A DNA stretch of 64,000 bases, taken from NCBI RefSeq assembly GCF_001047375.1, contig NZ_LFVU01000024.1:62001-126000 (forward strand). Reading direction: 5' to 3'. The stretch is from Clostridium cylindrosporum DSM 605 (GTDB lineage: Bacteria; Bacillota; Clostridia; Clostridiales; Caloramatoraceae). The notes under the pieces are model-generated. The model was not told the origin of the DNA. It was given only the letters and a program-made list of their open reading frames with translations, and did not search any database. The position numbers were made by a program, and so were the translations under genes. This document shows, in pieces, positions 18,059-24,917 of this stretch (positions are counted from its first letter, which is position 1; every line of letters begins with the position of its first letter).

Positions 18059-18883
18059 TTACCCGTTTTGCCTTACTATATTTATACTAAGATTTTTAGC
18101 TGCTTCTTGAGCTAGTGAAGTTATAATTGCTCTTAGTGGAACAGTTATAGTGTCTCCTGCTGCTCTTTTTAGAATGTCCTTTTCAGTTATGACAGGTCTT
18201 TCTATAGCACCTTCAAATTTAATACTTGAGTTTTTCTCAGAAGTAAAGCTCTCATGGATTGATTTTGAAAGGTTTAAAGTTGAAATAGGTTTAACACCTA
18301 GTCTCTTTAACTTATCAACATAACCACTCATCATTTGAAGAAGCATTTTAGACTTAGCTTCCATGCCTCTATGAGTTGTCATATCATCCATGTTCATAAA
18401 AAGAGTCTTTCCTTGCCAAAGGCTTTGCCATAAAAGCATTGATATAAAACTATCTTGTAGTCCAAGTGAAAGTTTTATTGCAGTGTTTTGTGTTGCTATT
18501 GGTACAACTACCGCATCAACATTTTGAACCATCTCAAGATAGTTCATCTTGTCCTTTGCAGTATAAAGGCTACGTGGATTTAAAGATCTAAATCTTTCTT
18601 CCCCAAACATAGACTCAGCACTTTCAGAAATAGCAACATCAATTGTATATCCAAGGTCTTTAAGCTTTTTAGCTTCACTTAGTGATTCCTCAAAACCTAG
18701 GTTGCTACCTGTAAAAACAACTAGTAACTTTGTATCATTTTTAGGAACCTGTGGTGCAAATATTTGAGTACTTTGTACCTGATTACTTGCTACTGATTTA
18801 ACTTCTATTCCTGGATATGCTCCCCTAGTTACCTTTATAGATAACTTTTCAAGTATATCCATGGTCATTTTATTTTTATTCAT
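18059..18883 (-). CDS. Microcompartment-associated flavoprotein-like protein
   Basis: A 274-residue protein with a Rossmann-like flavoprotein domain of the UbiX/LpdC/EpiD type at about residues 45-205: KLLVVFTGSNLGFEE, then LKDLGYTIDVAISESAE, then VVPIATQNTAIKLSLGLQD. Proteins of this kind occur in other microcompartment loci, where their role is unclear. The first 30 residues and the last 60 lie outside the fold. The TQNTAIKLSLG segment is where UbiX-fold proteins place their ligand-binding loop. It might bind FMN or prenyl-FMN for the UbiD-type decarboxylase of the same operon, or form a structural part of the shell lumen. Neither role can be settled from the sequence. Confidence 0.65.
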   Translation of the reverse strand: MNKNKMTMDILEKLSIKVTRGAYPGIEVKSVASNQVQSTQIFAPQVPKNDTKLLVVFTGSNLGFEESLSEAKKLKDLGYTIDVAISESAESMFGEERFRSLNPRSLYTAKDKMNYLEMVQNVDAVVVPIATQNTAIKLSLGLQDSFISMLLWQSLWQGKTLFMNMDDMTTHRGMEAKSKMLLQMMSGYVDKLKRLGVKPISTLNLSKSIHESFTSEKNSSIKFEGAIERPVITEKDILKRAAGDTITVPLRAIITSLAQEAAKNLSINIVRQNG

Positions 18884-18907
18884 TATTTATACCTCTTCTC
18901 AGCTTAC

Positions 18908-18931
18908 GCTGCCATAATTCCTTATGACAGC
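18908..18931 (-). other. Intergenic mRNA hairpin between shell gene and flavoprotein gene
   Basis: Arms GCTGCCATAA (18908-18917) and TTATGACAGC (18922-18931), a 10-bp stem with one G-U pair and a 4-nt loop. There is no T run on the minus strand, so it is more likely an mRNA-stabilising or processing hairpin after the major shell gene than a terminator. Confidence 0.55.
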
Positions 18932-18948
18932 ACAAGTTTATAAAAAGA

Positions 18949-19230
18949 TTATTCAGACTTAAGAATTACTCTTTCTACTTCTGAGTGTGGTCTTGGGATT
19001 ACGTGAACAGCGTGTAATTCACCAACTGATCTTGCAGCTTCTGCTCCAGCATCAGTTGCAGCCTTAACAGCTCCAACGTCTCCTCTTACCATAACTGCTA
19101 CTAGTCCCCAGCCAATTTTTTCGTATCCAACAAGTGCTACGTTAGCAGCCTTTACCATTGCATCTGCTGCTTCAATAGCAGCTGTAAGTCCCTTAGTTTC
19201 GATCATTCCTAAAGCTTGTCCTGTTGCCAT
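18949..19230 (-). CDS. BMC-H hexameric shell protein with Trp at the pore
   Basis: A 93-residue PduA/EutM-type protein whose hexamers tile the facets of the microcompartment shell. It shows the canonical pattern: [24 protein letters not shown], then the pore loop [25 protein letters not shown], then a [10 protein letters not shown] end. In PduA-type proteins the pore motif is usually KIGSG or KIGGG; here Trp41 occupies the small-residue position, so six tryptophans may line or block the pore. This is the most canonical of the three BMC-H proteins here. The upstream palindrome at 19254-19275 and downstream hairpin at 18908-18931 suggest a separately stabilised message. Confidence 0.96.
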   Translation of the reverse strand: MATGQALGMIETKGLTAAIEAADAMVKAANVALVGYEKIGWGLVAVMVRGDVGAVKAATDAGAEAARSVGELHAVHVIPRPHSEVERVILKSE

Positions 19231-19253
19231 AATAATTTACCTCCTCAATTTAA

Positions 19254-19275
19254 AAACAATTTAATTAAATTGTTT
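19254..19275. repeat. 22-nt A/T palindrome before a shell gene
   Basis: Two 11-nt arms (AAACAATTTAA and its reverse complement) are perfectly palindromic. They lie 24 bp upstream of the start of the Trp-pore BMC-H gene, between two shell genes. It could be an mRNA 5' hairpin after processing, or a weak terminator or protein site. Confidence 0.45.
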
Positions 19276-19315
19276 AATGTAATTTAATTTATTCTACACT
19301 AGAATGTGTTATAAA

Positions 19316-19750
19316 TTATTTCTTGTTTTTCTTATCATTTTTATTAGATGACTTTTCATCTGTAGTAGCTTCTTCAATATTTTCTTCAACTTCTTCAACA
19401 ACTGGTTCTACAGTTGCTTCCTCAACTACTGATTCTTCCTTAACTACTTTTTTTTTTAGGTTCTTAGCGAACTCATTGATAAGCATGTCAAGTTCTTCAT
19501 GTGGTCTTGCAAGTACGTGTGAAGATACTAAAGTTCCTACTCTAGTAGCTGCTGCTGCGCCTGCTTCTACTGCTGCTTTAACAGCTGCAACTTCTCCAGC
19601 TACATTAACTACAACACTTATTGCCTTGTTAACACCAATAACCTTGTCATAACCAACAAGAGTTACATCTGCTGCTTTACAAGCTGCATCAAGTGCAGTA
19701 ATTGCAGTTCCTAGTCCTATTACTTCTATTACACCTAGAGCTGATCTCAA
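19316..19750 (-). CDS. BMC-H shell protein with atypical pore loop and acidic C-terminal tail
   Basis: 144 residues. Residues 1-95 are a BMC-H domain (MRSALGVIEVIGLGTAITALD at the start, then GEVAAVKAAVEAGAAAATRVG). The pore region reads DKVIGVNKAISVVVNVAGEV, several residues longer than the KIGxG type, so the pore differs from its partners. Residues 96-144 form a low-complexity tail with Val-Glu repeats (VVEEATVEPVVEEVEENIEE) ending in a lysine/asparagine-rich stretch. It is probably disordered and may project from the hexamer face to contact cargo or the scaffold-like protein encoded just upstream. It lies 19 bp after that gene, in the same operon. Confidence 0.93.
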   Translation of the reverse strand: MRSALGVIEVIGLGTAITALDAACKAADVTLVGYDKVIGVNKAISVVVNVAGEVAAVKAAVEAGAAAATRVGTLVSSHVLARPHEELDMLINEFAKNLKKKVVKEESVVEEATVEPVVEEVEENIEEATTDEKSSNKNDKKNKK

Positions 19751-19769
19751 TGTTTCATCCTCCTATATC

Positions 19770-20384
19770 TTACTTGAAAAAGGAGTTACTCTTGCCAATT
19801 GAGTTAAGTGATATTTTTGGTACTAAGCTATCAATTCCTAGTGCATTAGCTATCACACTCTTTTTTACTCCAGTTTCTACCTTTACTGTAGTTTCTACAG
19901 GCACATCTGTGCTTTTTTTACACTTAGCTGCAAGTTCATTAAGTGTAACTGTAGTACTCTTCTTTGCATCATATGATGCAGCTGCAGCCTTAGGAGTTTT
20001 AACTCCTCCAATAAGGCTTTGAATATCTACCTTTTGTCCTAGCTGTGGATTACTTGCCACAGCAGGTTTTGCCATACTATTAAGTACTTCAGATGCAGAT
20101 TTAACGCTGCCTGAAGCATTACTTGGCTTTATCATTTCGCTTAAACTTACCTTCTTGCCACAATTTCCTCCAAGATTTGAAGTAGCTTGTGATGCAGAAG
20201 TCTTTGAAGCTGATGATACATAACTGCTAAGGTTTTGTGACTTATTTAGTAAGCCGACAAGCATATTTTCTTGACTTTGATTAAGTCTTGAAACGCTTGA
20301 AGAACATTTAGCAGTAGTTTTATCTGAAAAGTTTGACTTATTAACAATGTTCTTAAACATTGCTACACTAAGTAGATCTGCCAT
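19770..20384 (-). CDS. Low-complexity repeat protein of the BMC operon, candidate cargo/shell scaffold
   Basis: A 204-residue protein I do not recognise from any family. It is rich in Ser, Ala, Lys and Asn and likely disordered. It holds four copies of a short amphipathic motif of the form [KT]-[VI]-[STD]-[LI]-x-[ES]-[LMI]-[AIG]: KVSLSEMI (78-85), KVDIQSLI (118-125), TVTLNELA (145-152) and KISLNSIG (190-197), spaced 40, 27 and 45 residues apart. Three cysteines recur in similar contexts (AKC, GNC, AKC at 27, 75 and 155). A helix-like N-terminus (residues 1-16) may be an encapsulation peptide. The gene sits between two BMC-H genes, which suggests a structural role like that of CsoS2 or CcmN in carboxysomes (inference only). 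Confidence 0.7.
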   Translation of the reverse strand: MADLLSVAMFKNIVNKSNFSDKTTAKCSSSVSRLNQSQENMLVGLLNKSQNLSSYVSSASKTSASQATSNLGGNCGKKVSLSEMIKPSNASGSVKSASEVLNSMAKPAVASNPQLGQKVDIQSLIGGVKTPKAAAASYDAKKSTTVTLNELAAKCKKSTDVPVETTVKVETGVKKSVIANALGIDSLVPKISLNSIGKSNSFFK

Positions 20385-20401
20385 TTTATCACCACCATTG
20401 A

Positions 20402-20671
20402 CTACTGATTAATCATTTTATCTACTTCATCATGAGGTCTTGCAATTACATTTGTTGATATAATGTCTGCTATTTGACCTATAACTTCAGAAGCACTTTC
20501 AACAGCTGCAGTTACAGCAGCAACCTCGCCTGATACTATAACAGCTACTATTCCTGAACCTACATAGTTGAAATCAACAACATGTACGTCAGCTGCCTTA
20601 ACCATAGTATCTGAAGCTTGGATAGCAGCTACTAAGCTTTTAGTTTCAACTATTCCTATAGCTTGCTTCAT
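20402..20671 (-). CDS. BMC-H hexameric shell protein
   Basis: An 89-residue protein of the PduA/EutM type, with AIGIVETKSLVAAIQASDTMVKAA, the pore region YVGSGIVAVIVSGEVAAVTAA and a PHDEVDKMI end. Its pore motif keeps the small residues (VGSG), unlike the Trp-pore paralogue. The DVHVVDF strand replaces the usual DVxLVGY/E. It is the first shell gene in transcription order, 18 bp after the UbiD-type gene and 17 bp before the scaffold-like gene. All three BMC-H proteins here are single-domain; no BMC-T (tandem) gene was found. Confidence 0.95.
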   Translation of the reverse strand: MKQAIGIVETKSLVAAIQASDTMVKAADVHVVDFNYVGSGIVAVIVSGEVAAVTAAVESASEVIGQIADIISTNVIARPHDEVDKMINQ

Positions 20672-20689
20672 ACTAATTTACCATCCTTA

Positions 20690-22054
20690 TTATTTATTGA
20701 TTCCTGGAATGTACTTTTCGATGTCTACACCGTTTTCGAATCCTGGAATATACGCCATTGTAAATAAACCATGTGGATCATTTAAAGGCTTAGTTGCATC
20801 TATACCCATTTTGTCTGAAACTCCACGGTATACATGAGATGCTTCAAGTCCTGAACCATTAGCTCCTGGAACTATTACAACATCTTGAGCTGCTTGAACT
20901 CTTGATGCTAGTGCAAGTTCTACGCTCATTGGATCATATATATCAATATCCTCGTCAACTATAACTACATGCTTAATATCGTAGCAACTTCCAAGTGCCG
21001 CAAGTATTGCTGCCTTTCCGTCACCTTCTTTTTTCTTCTTGATTGACACTACAGCATGTAATCTGCATCCACCACCTATAGTGATGTTAACATCTTGAAC
21101 ATCTACCATGTTCTTAAGTGCTCCGTAAAGCTCAACTTCTCTGATAAGTCCGTTAGCAAGATGTTCTTCTCTACATGGGAATGCATGTTGGAATATAGGA
21201 TTATTTCTATGCATTATACATCTAACTTCCATAACTGGGTTAGGTGCTGTTTCACCATAGTATCCCATAAGTTCTCCGAATGGTCCTTCTATTTCACGTC
21301 TGTTTGGTAGAAGAACTCCTTCGAATACCATTTCAGCAAAAGCTGGAACTTCAAGATCTACTGTATGACATTTAACAAGTTCAAGTGCTTCACCTCTTAG
21401 AGCTGAGTCTACTTGGTGCTTGTCAAGTCCGTATCTTCTTGAACCAATTTGTGATGCTAAAAGGTAAGTTGCATCATATCCTAGTACAACAGCACATTCT
21501 AGAGGTTTGTTGATCTTTTCGAATTCAGCAAATTGCTCTCTAAGTGCTGGTGAGTGTCCTGAAATTAGAGCGTTAATTATATTTCCACCTCTAACTTGGA
21601 ATCTACGTACAGCCATATGAGTGTATCCTGTTTCAGGATCTCTAACTATAAACATACCAGCTGTTAAAAATGCACCTGAATCACTATCATGTGAAGTTGG
21701 AGCTGGGAACATTCTTGGTATATCTATATTTCTAGTAATAATATTTTCCTTAATAGGTCCATCATTTACTATTCTTGCTGGTTGAGGGTTTGCAATAGCG
21801 TTCATATACTTGAAGATTCTTTCTTCAGTATTAGTATTAGTTAGCTTATGGTATAAATCACGGTTACCATAAAGACCACCTAGTACTGGCATATTGTATC
21901 CCTTAACATTATTAAATAGTATTGGCTTTTGATTATTAAAGTGAGATAGTACTGCTCCTAATTCAAACTTAGGATCTACTGGTACGTTGCAAACTTCAAT
22001 TTCGCCTAATTGTTCTAATTGTCTCATTGTTGCTCTTAACATTTGAGTTTCCAT
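20690..22054 (-). CDS. UbiD-family prenyl-FMN-dependent decarboxylase
   Basis: 454 residues of the UbiD/Fdc1 family, which decarboxylates aromatic or unsaturated acids with prenylated FMN. Family landmarks are the N-terminal cofactor region HMAVRRFQVRGGNIINALISG, the GPFGELMGYYGE segment that carries the catalytic glutamates, RCIMHRNNPIFQHAFPCREEHLANG, and VIVDEDIDIYDPMSVELALASRVQ. It lies 15 bp after ubiX, whose product makes the cofactor. In a purine pathway its substrate would be 4-amino-5-imidazolecarboxylate, giving 4-aminoimidazole and CO2. That assignment rests on context only. A phenolic-acid decarboxylase is the default alternative. Confidence 0.9.
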   Translation of the reverse strand: METQMLRATMRQLEQLGEIEVCNVPVDPKFELGAVLSHFNNQKPILFNNVKGYNMPVLGGLYGNRDLYHKLTNTNTEERIFKYMNAIANPQPARIVNDGPIKENIITRNIDIPRMFPAPTSHDSDSGAFLTAGMFIVRDPETGYTHMAVRRFQVRGGNIINALISGHSPALREQFAEFEKINKPLECAVVLGYDATYLLASQIGSRRYGLDKHQVDSALRGEALELVKCHTVDLEVPAFAEMVFEGVLLPNRREIEGPFGELMGYYGETAPNPVMEVRCIMHRNNPIFQHAFPCREEHLANGLIREVELYGALKNMVDVQDVNITIGGGCRLHAVVSIKKKKEGDGKAAILAALGSCYDIKHVVIVDEDIDIYDPMSVELALASRVQAAQDVVIVPGANGSGLEASHVYRGVSDKMGIDATKPLNDPHGLFTMAYIPGFENGVDIEKYIPGINK

Positions 22055-22069
22055 TATTGTTCCTCCTTC

Positions 22070-22630
22070 CTAAGCTTCTTCTCCCCATCTCTTTAAGAGA
22101 TTGTGTTCTATTCCTAATTGATCTAATATCCTACCTACTATAAGGGCAACTATATCCCCTATAGATTCAGGCTGGCTATAAAATCCTGGAGAAGGTGGAA
22201 GTACTGTAACTCCAAGTTTAGAAAGCTTTAGCATGTTTTCTAAGTGAATTGTGCTAAGAGGCGATTCTCTTGGAACTACAATTAACTTTCTATTCTCCTT
22301 TATGCTAACATCAGCAGCTCTTGTTAGCAAATTGTCAGATAGTCCATAAGCTACAGATGCTACTGTTTTCATTGAGCATGGTACTATTACCATAGCGTCT
22401 GTTTTGAAAGACCCACTGGCAATAGGCGCAGCAAGATTTTTGTTATCATGATAATAAGTGGCAAGCTTTTTTAGCTCATCTAATTTAATACCACACTCGT
22501 GTTCAACAACATGTTCTCCAAGTGTTGAAACAACAAGATGGGTTTCTATTCCAAGTTCTTTTAAAACTTTCAAAAGAGCTACACCGTAGATTGCTCCGCT
22601 GCCTCCTGAAACTCCTACAATAACTTTCAT
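22070..22630 (-). CDS. ubiX: UbiX-type flavin prenyltransferase
   Basis: 186 residues. It transfers dimethylallyl from DMAP to FMN to make prenyl-FMN for UbiD-type decarboxylases. Typical motifs are VIVGVSGGSGAIYGVALLKVL at the N-terminus, the metal-free prenyl pocket MVIVPCSMKTVASVAYGLSDNLLTRAADVSIKE (in segments) and RKLIVVPRESPLSTIHLENMLKLSKLGVTVLPPSPGFY. I chose the ATG at 22630, with GGGG 7 nt upstream, over a longer frame from 22660 whose extra residues are unlike the family. The gene is directly upstream of the UbiD-type gene and the two form a functional pair. Confidence 0.93.
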   Translation of the reverse strand: MKVIVGVSGGSGAIYGVALLKVLKELGIETHLVVSTLGEHVVEHECGIKLDELKKLATYYHDNKNLAAPIASGSFKTDAMVIVPCSMKTVASVAYGLSDNLLTRAADVSIKENRKLIVVPRESPLSTIHLENMLKLSKLGVTVLPPSPGFYSQPESIGDIVALIVGRILDQLGIEHNLLKRWGEEA

Positions 22631-22731
22631 AGATTTTCCCCGCTTTCTGAAAGTTTCCATATAATTCTATAAGGAAATAATGCCCACCCATAAGGGCAGG
22701 CATATTTTCACCTTATATAGGTAAATTTAAA

Positions 22732-23349
22732 TTACTTAACTTCGTTCTTTTGATCTCCAGCACCAGCCCAAGCGTCAACTCCAGCGTCTATATCAGCTGT
22801 AAATTGATCGATTGTAGTAAGCTTAGTGAAGATTGAAAGGTCAACTAGACCACTTTCATGTTGAGCTTGAGTCTTTGAGTGGTTACCGTCAGTTAGAGTG
22901 ATTACTCTGTAAGCGTTAGCTAGAGCGTCAGCAGCAGTTGATCTACAGCAAACGTTAGTCCAAACACCAGTGATAACAACTGTATCAAGGTTTTCTTCTC
23001 TTAGGTATAGGTCTAGGTCAGTGTGTTGGAACGCACTGTGTCTTCTCTTAGGAATGATGTATTCACATCTTCTGTCTTCTGGGTAAAGTTCCTTTATGAA
23101 ATCTGATCCATGAGTTCCCTTTATAGCGTGAACTGGTCTTACTCTGAAGTCAGCATCATGCTTTCTGTGAGCTTCTTGGATGTGGATTAGATGAACATCA
23201 TCATGTCCAGCGTCCATTCTAGCTCTAGCCCATTTGAAAAGCTTTTGTAGGTTAGGAACGATTTCTTCCCCACCTGGACATCTTAGTGGTGCGCTTTCTC
23301 CTATAAAGTCGTTAAGCATATCGATTACACATATACCGTATCTTGCCAT
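22732..23349 (-). CDS. Isochorismatase-family amidohydrolase, candidate ureidoimidazolecarboxylate amidase
   Basis: 205 residues of the cysteine hydrolase family that includes isochorismatase, nicotinamidase and N-carbamoylsarcosine amidase. The catalytic triad is visible as Asp10 (CVIDMLNDF), Lys101 (IIPKRRHSAF) and Cys134 (GVWTNVCCRSTA). Family members hydrolyse amide or ureido groups. In xanthine fermentation the ring-opened 4-ureido-5-imidazolecarboxylate must lose its carbamoyl group as CO2 and NH3, which is chemistry of the carbamoylsarcosinase kind. The position after the ring-opening amidohydrolase gene supports that role (inference). The C-terminus (AVDAWAGAGDQKNEVK) is soluble and shows no clear encapsulation peptide. 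Confidence 0.88.
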   Translation of the reverse strand: MARYGICVIDMLNDFIGESAPLRCPGGEEIVPNLQKLFKWARARMDAGHDDVHLIHIQEAHRKHDADFRVRPVHAIKGTHGSDFIKELYPEDRRCEYIIPKRRHSAFQHTDLDLYLREENLDTVVITGVWTNVCCRSTAADALANAYRVITLTDGNHSKTQAQHESGLVDLSIFTKLTTIDQFTADIDAGVDAWAGAGDQKNEVK

Positions 23350-23413
23350 TATAATTTTCCCCTTTCGATTGTAAAAAATTTATATAAATTTATTAAAAAC
23401 TTATAAACTTAAA

Positions 23414-24856
23414 TTAGAATGTTGTTGGCTTGTATTCAATGAATCTAAGCTTTCTTTCAAGCTTATCTTCGTTTTGTCTTGGAATGAAGTTACCAAAACC
23501 AGCTTCTGAGATGATTCCAGTTCCTTCTTCGTATACAAGGTGTCCTCTTACGATTGTCTTGTTTACTCTACCCTTTAGCTTAATACCTTGAAGTGGAGTA
23601 TACTTGTTTTGCATGTATGAGTCCTTATCATCCTTGTCTATAGTCCATTCCTTGTCAAGGTCAATTATAGTAAGGTCAGCGTCTGATCCTACTTGCATTG
23701 ACCCCTTCTTAGGATATAGTCCATAGTGAATAGCAGCATTCTTTGAAAGAATTTCTACCATTTTTTCAAGAGTTATCTTTCCATCGTTGAATCCGTTAAC
23801 AATGATTTCTACCATTGTTTCGATTCCTGGGATTCCTGGGAACGCAGTCCAGATATCTCTTCCAGTCTTTTCAAGCTCTATGTTGTATGGAGCATGGTCT
23901 GTAGCGATAAAGTCTACTGATCCATTAGCAAGACCTTCCCAAAGCTCAGCATTGTCCTTCTTAGTTCTAAGAGGTGGAGCAATCTTAGCACATGCATGGT
24001 ATTCAGTCATTGCATCTTGAGCGTTGATTGTTAGGTAGTGAGGGCAAGTTTCTGATGTTACATCAAGACCTCTCATCTTACCTTGTCTGATTAGCTTAGC
24101 TCCGATTGAAGTTGACATATGAACTACGTGGTATCTAACACCTGTAGCTTCTGATATGCTGATTCCAAGCTCGATAGCTACCTTTTCAGCAAGTTCAAGT
24201 CTAGCGTCAGCCCAAGCTGGTCCGTCTAGTCTTCCTTCTTCCTTAAGCTTGTTAACGTAGAAGTCACACATAGCGAAGTTTTCAGCGTGAACACCCATTG
24301 AAAGACCTGTTTCAGCAACAGCCTTAGCAATTTCAAGTAGTTCAGGGTCTGTAACTCTTGGGTATGTAGGCACTGAAGGTGTCATGTATACCTTGAAAGC
24401 TACTGCTCCTGCATCTGCTTGATCCTTAACAACGTGAAGTTGCTTAAGTCTTACGTCTTCACCAGTTACTCCACCCCAAAGTGCGAAGTCAACGTGGCAA
24501 TGTTCTGACCAGTATTCCTTCTTCCAGTTGAATTGATCAACGTTTCTAGCTGAAGGAACTGTACAGCAAGGCATGTCGATAACAGTAGTTATACCACCTC
24601 TAGCTGCTTGTTGTGAACCTGATTCAACTGTTTCTCTGTGGCTGAATCCTGGATCCATAAAGTGAGTATGTGAATCGATACATCCTGGAAGTACTAGGTT
24701 TCCAGCTGCATCAATAACGTTTACTGCGTCAATTCCATCGATACAGTTAACAAATCCTGCGATTTGTTCATCCTTTATAAGAATGTTAGTAACAACTGTT
24801 TCGTTAGCATGTCCTTGAGGTATTCTAGCGTTTTTAACAATAACATCAAACTTCAT
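23414..24856 (-). CDS. Hydantoinase/allantoinase-type cyclic amidohydrolase, candidate xanthine ring-opening enzyme
   Basis: 480 residues with the complete dinuclear amidohydrolase site: His63 and His65 (DSHTHFMDPG), the carbamylated lysine Lys155 (AVAFKVYMTPS), His190 (GVHAENF), His246 (HVVHMST) and Asp320 (FIATDHAPYN). The sequence is closest in style to allantoinase and dihydropyrimidinase, which open cyclic ureides. Neither allantoin nor pyrimidine-degrading partners are encoded here. In anaerobic xanthine degradation the first step is hydrolytic opening of the pyrimidine ring of xanthine by a xanthine amidohydrolase, and this protein is the natural candidate (inference). Fhs lies 61 bp upstream and the isochorismatase-type gene 64 bp downstream. 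Confidence 0.9.
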   Translation of the reverse strand: MKFDVIVKNARIPQGHANETVVTNILIKDEQIAGFVNCIDGIDAVNVIDAAGNLVLPGCIDSHTHFMDPGFSHRETVESGSQQAARGGITTVIDMPCCTVPSARNVDQFNWKKEYWSEHCHVDFALWGGVTGEDVRLKQLHVVKDQADAGAVAFKVYMTPSVPTYPRVTDPELLEIAKAVAETGLSMGVHAENFAMCDFYVNKLKEEGRLDGPAWADARLELAEKVAIELGISISEATGVRYHVVHMSTSIGAKLIRQGKMRGLDVTSETCPHYLTINAQDAMTEYHACAKIAPPLRTKKDNAELWEGLANGSVDFIATDHAPYNIELEKTGRDIWTAFPGIPGIETMVEIIVNGFNDGKITLEKMVEILSKNAAIHYGLYPKKGSMQVGSDADLTIIDLDKEWTIDKDDKDSYMQNKYTPLQGIKLKGRVNKTIVRGHLVYEEGTGIISEAGFGNFIPRQNEDKLERKLRFIEYKPTTF

Positions 24857-24917
24857 AAATAAACCCCCTCAAAATTTTAAATATTTATATTAAACTACTT
24901 CAAAATCCAAGATAATC

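Noticed and set aside
22503-22703. A 66-residue minus-strand reading frame
   Set aside because: It overlaps the ubiX gene in another frame and its composition looks like a shadow of that gene.
23414-24856. Plain allantoinase or dihydropyrimidinase annotation
   Set aside because: No allantoate, ureidoglycolate or dihydropyrimidine genes are nearby and the surrounding enzymes fit xanthine degradation better; the family call itself stands.
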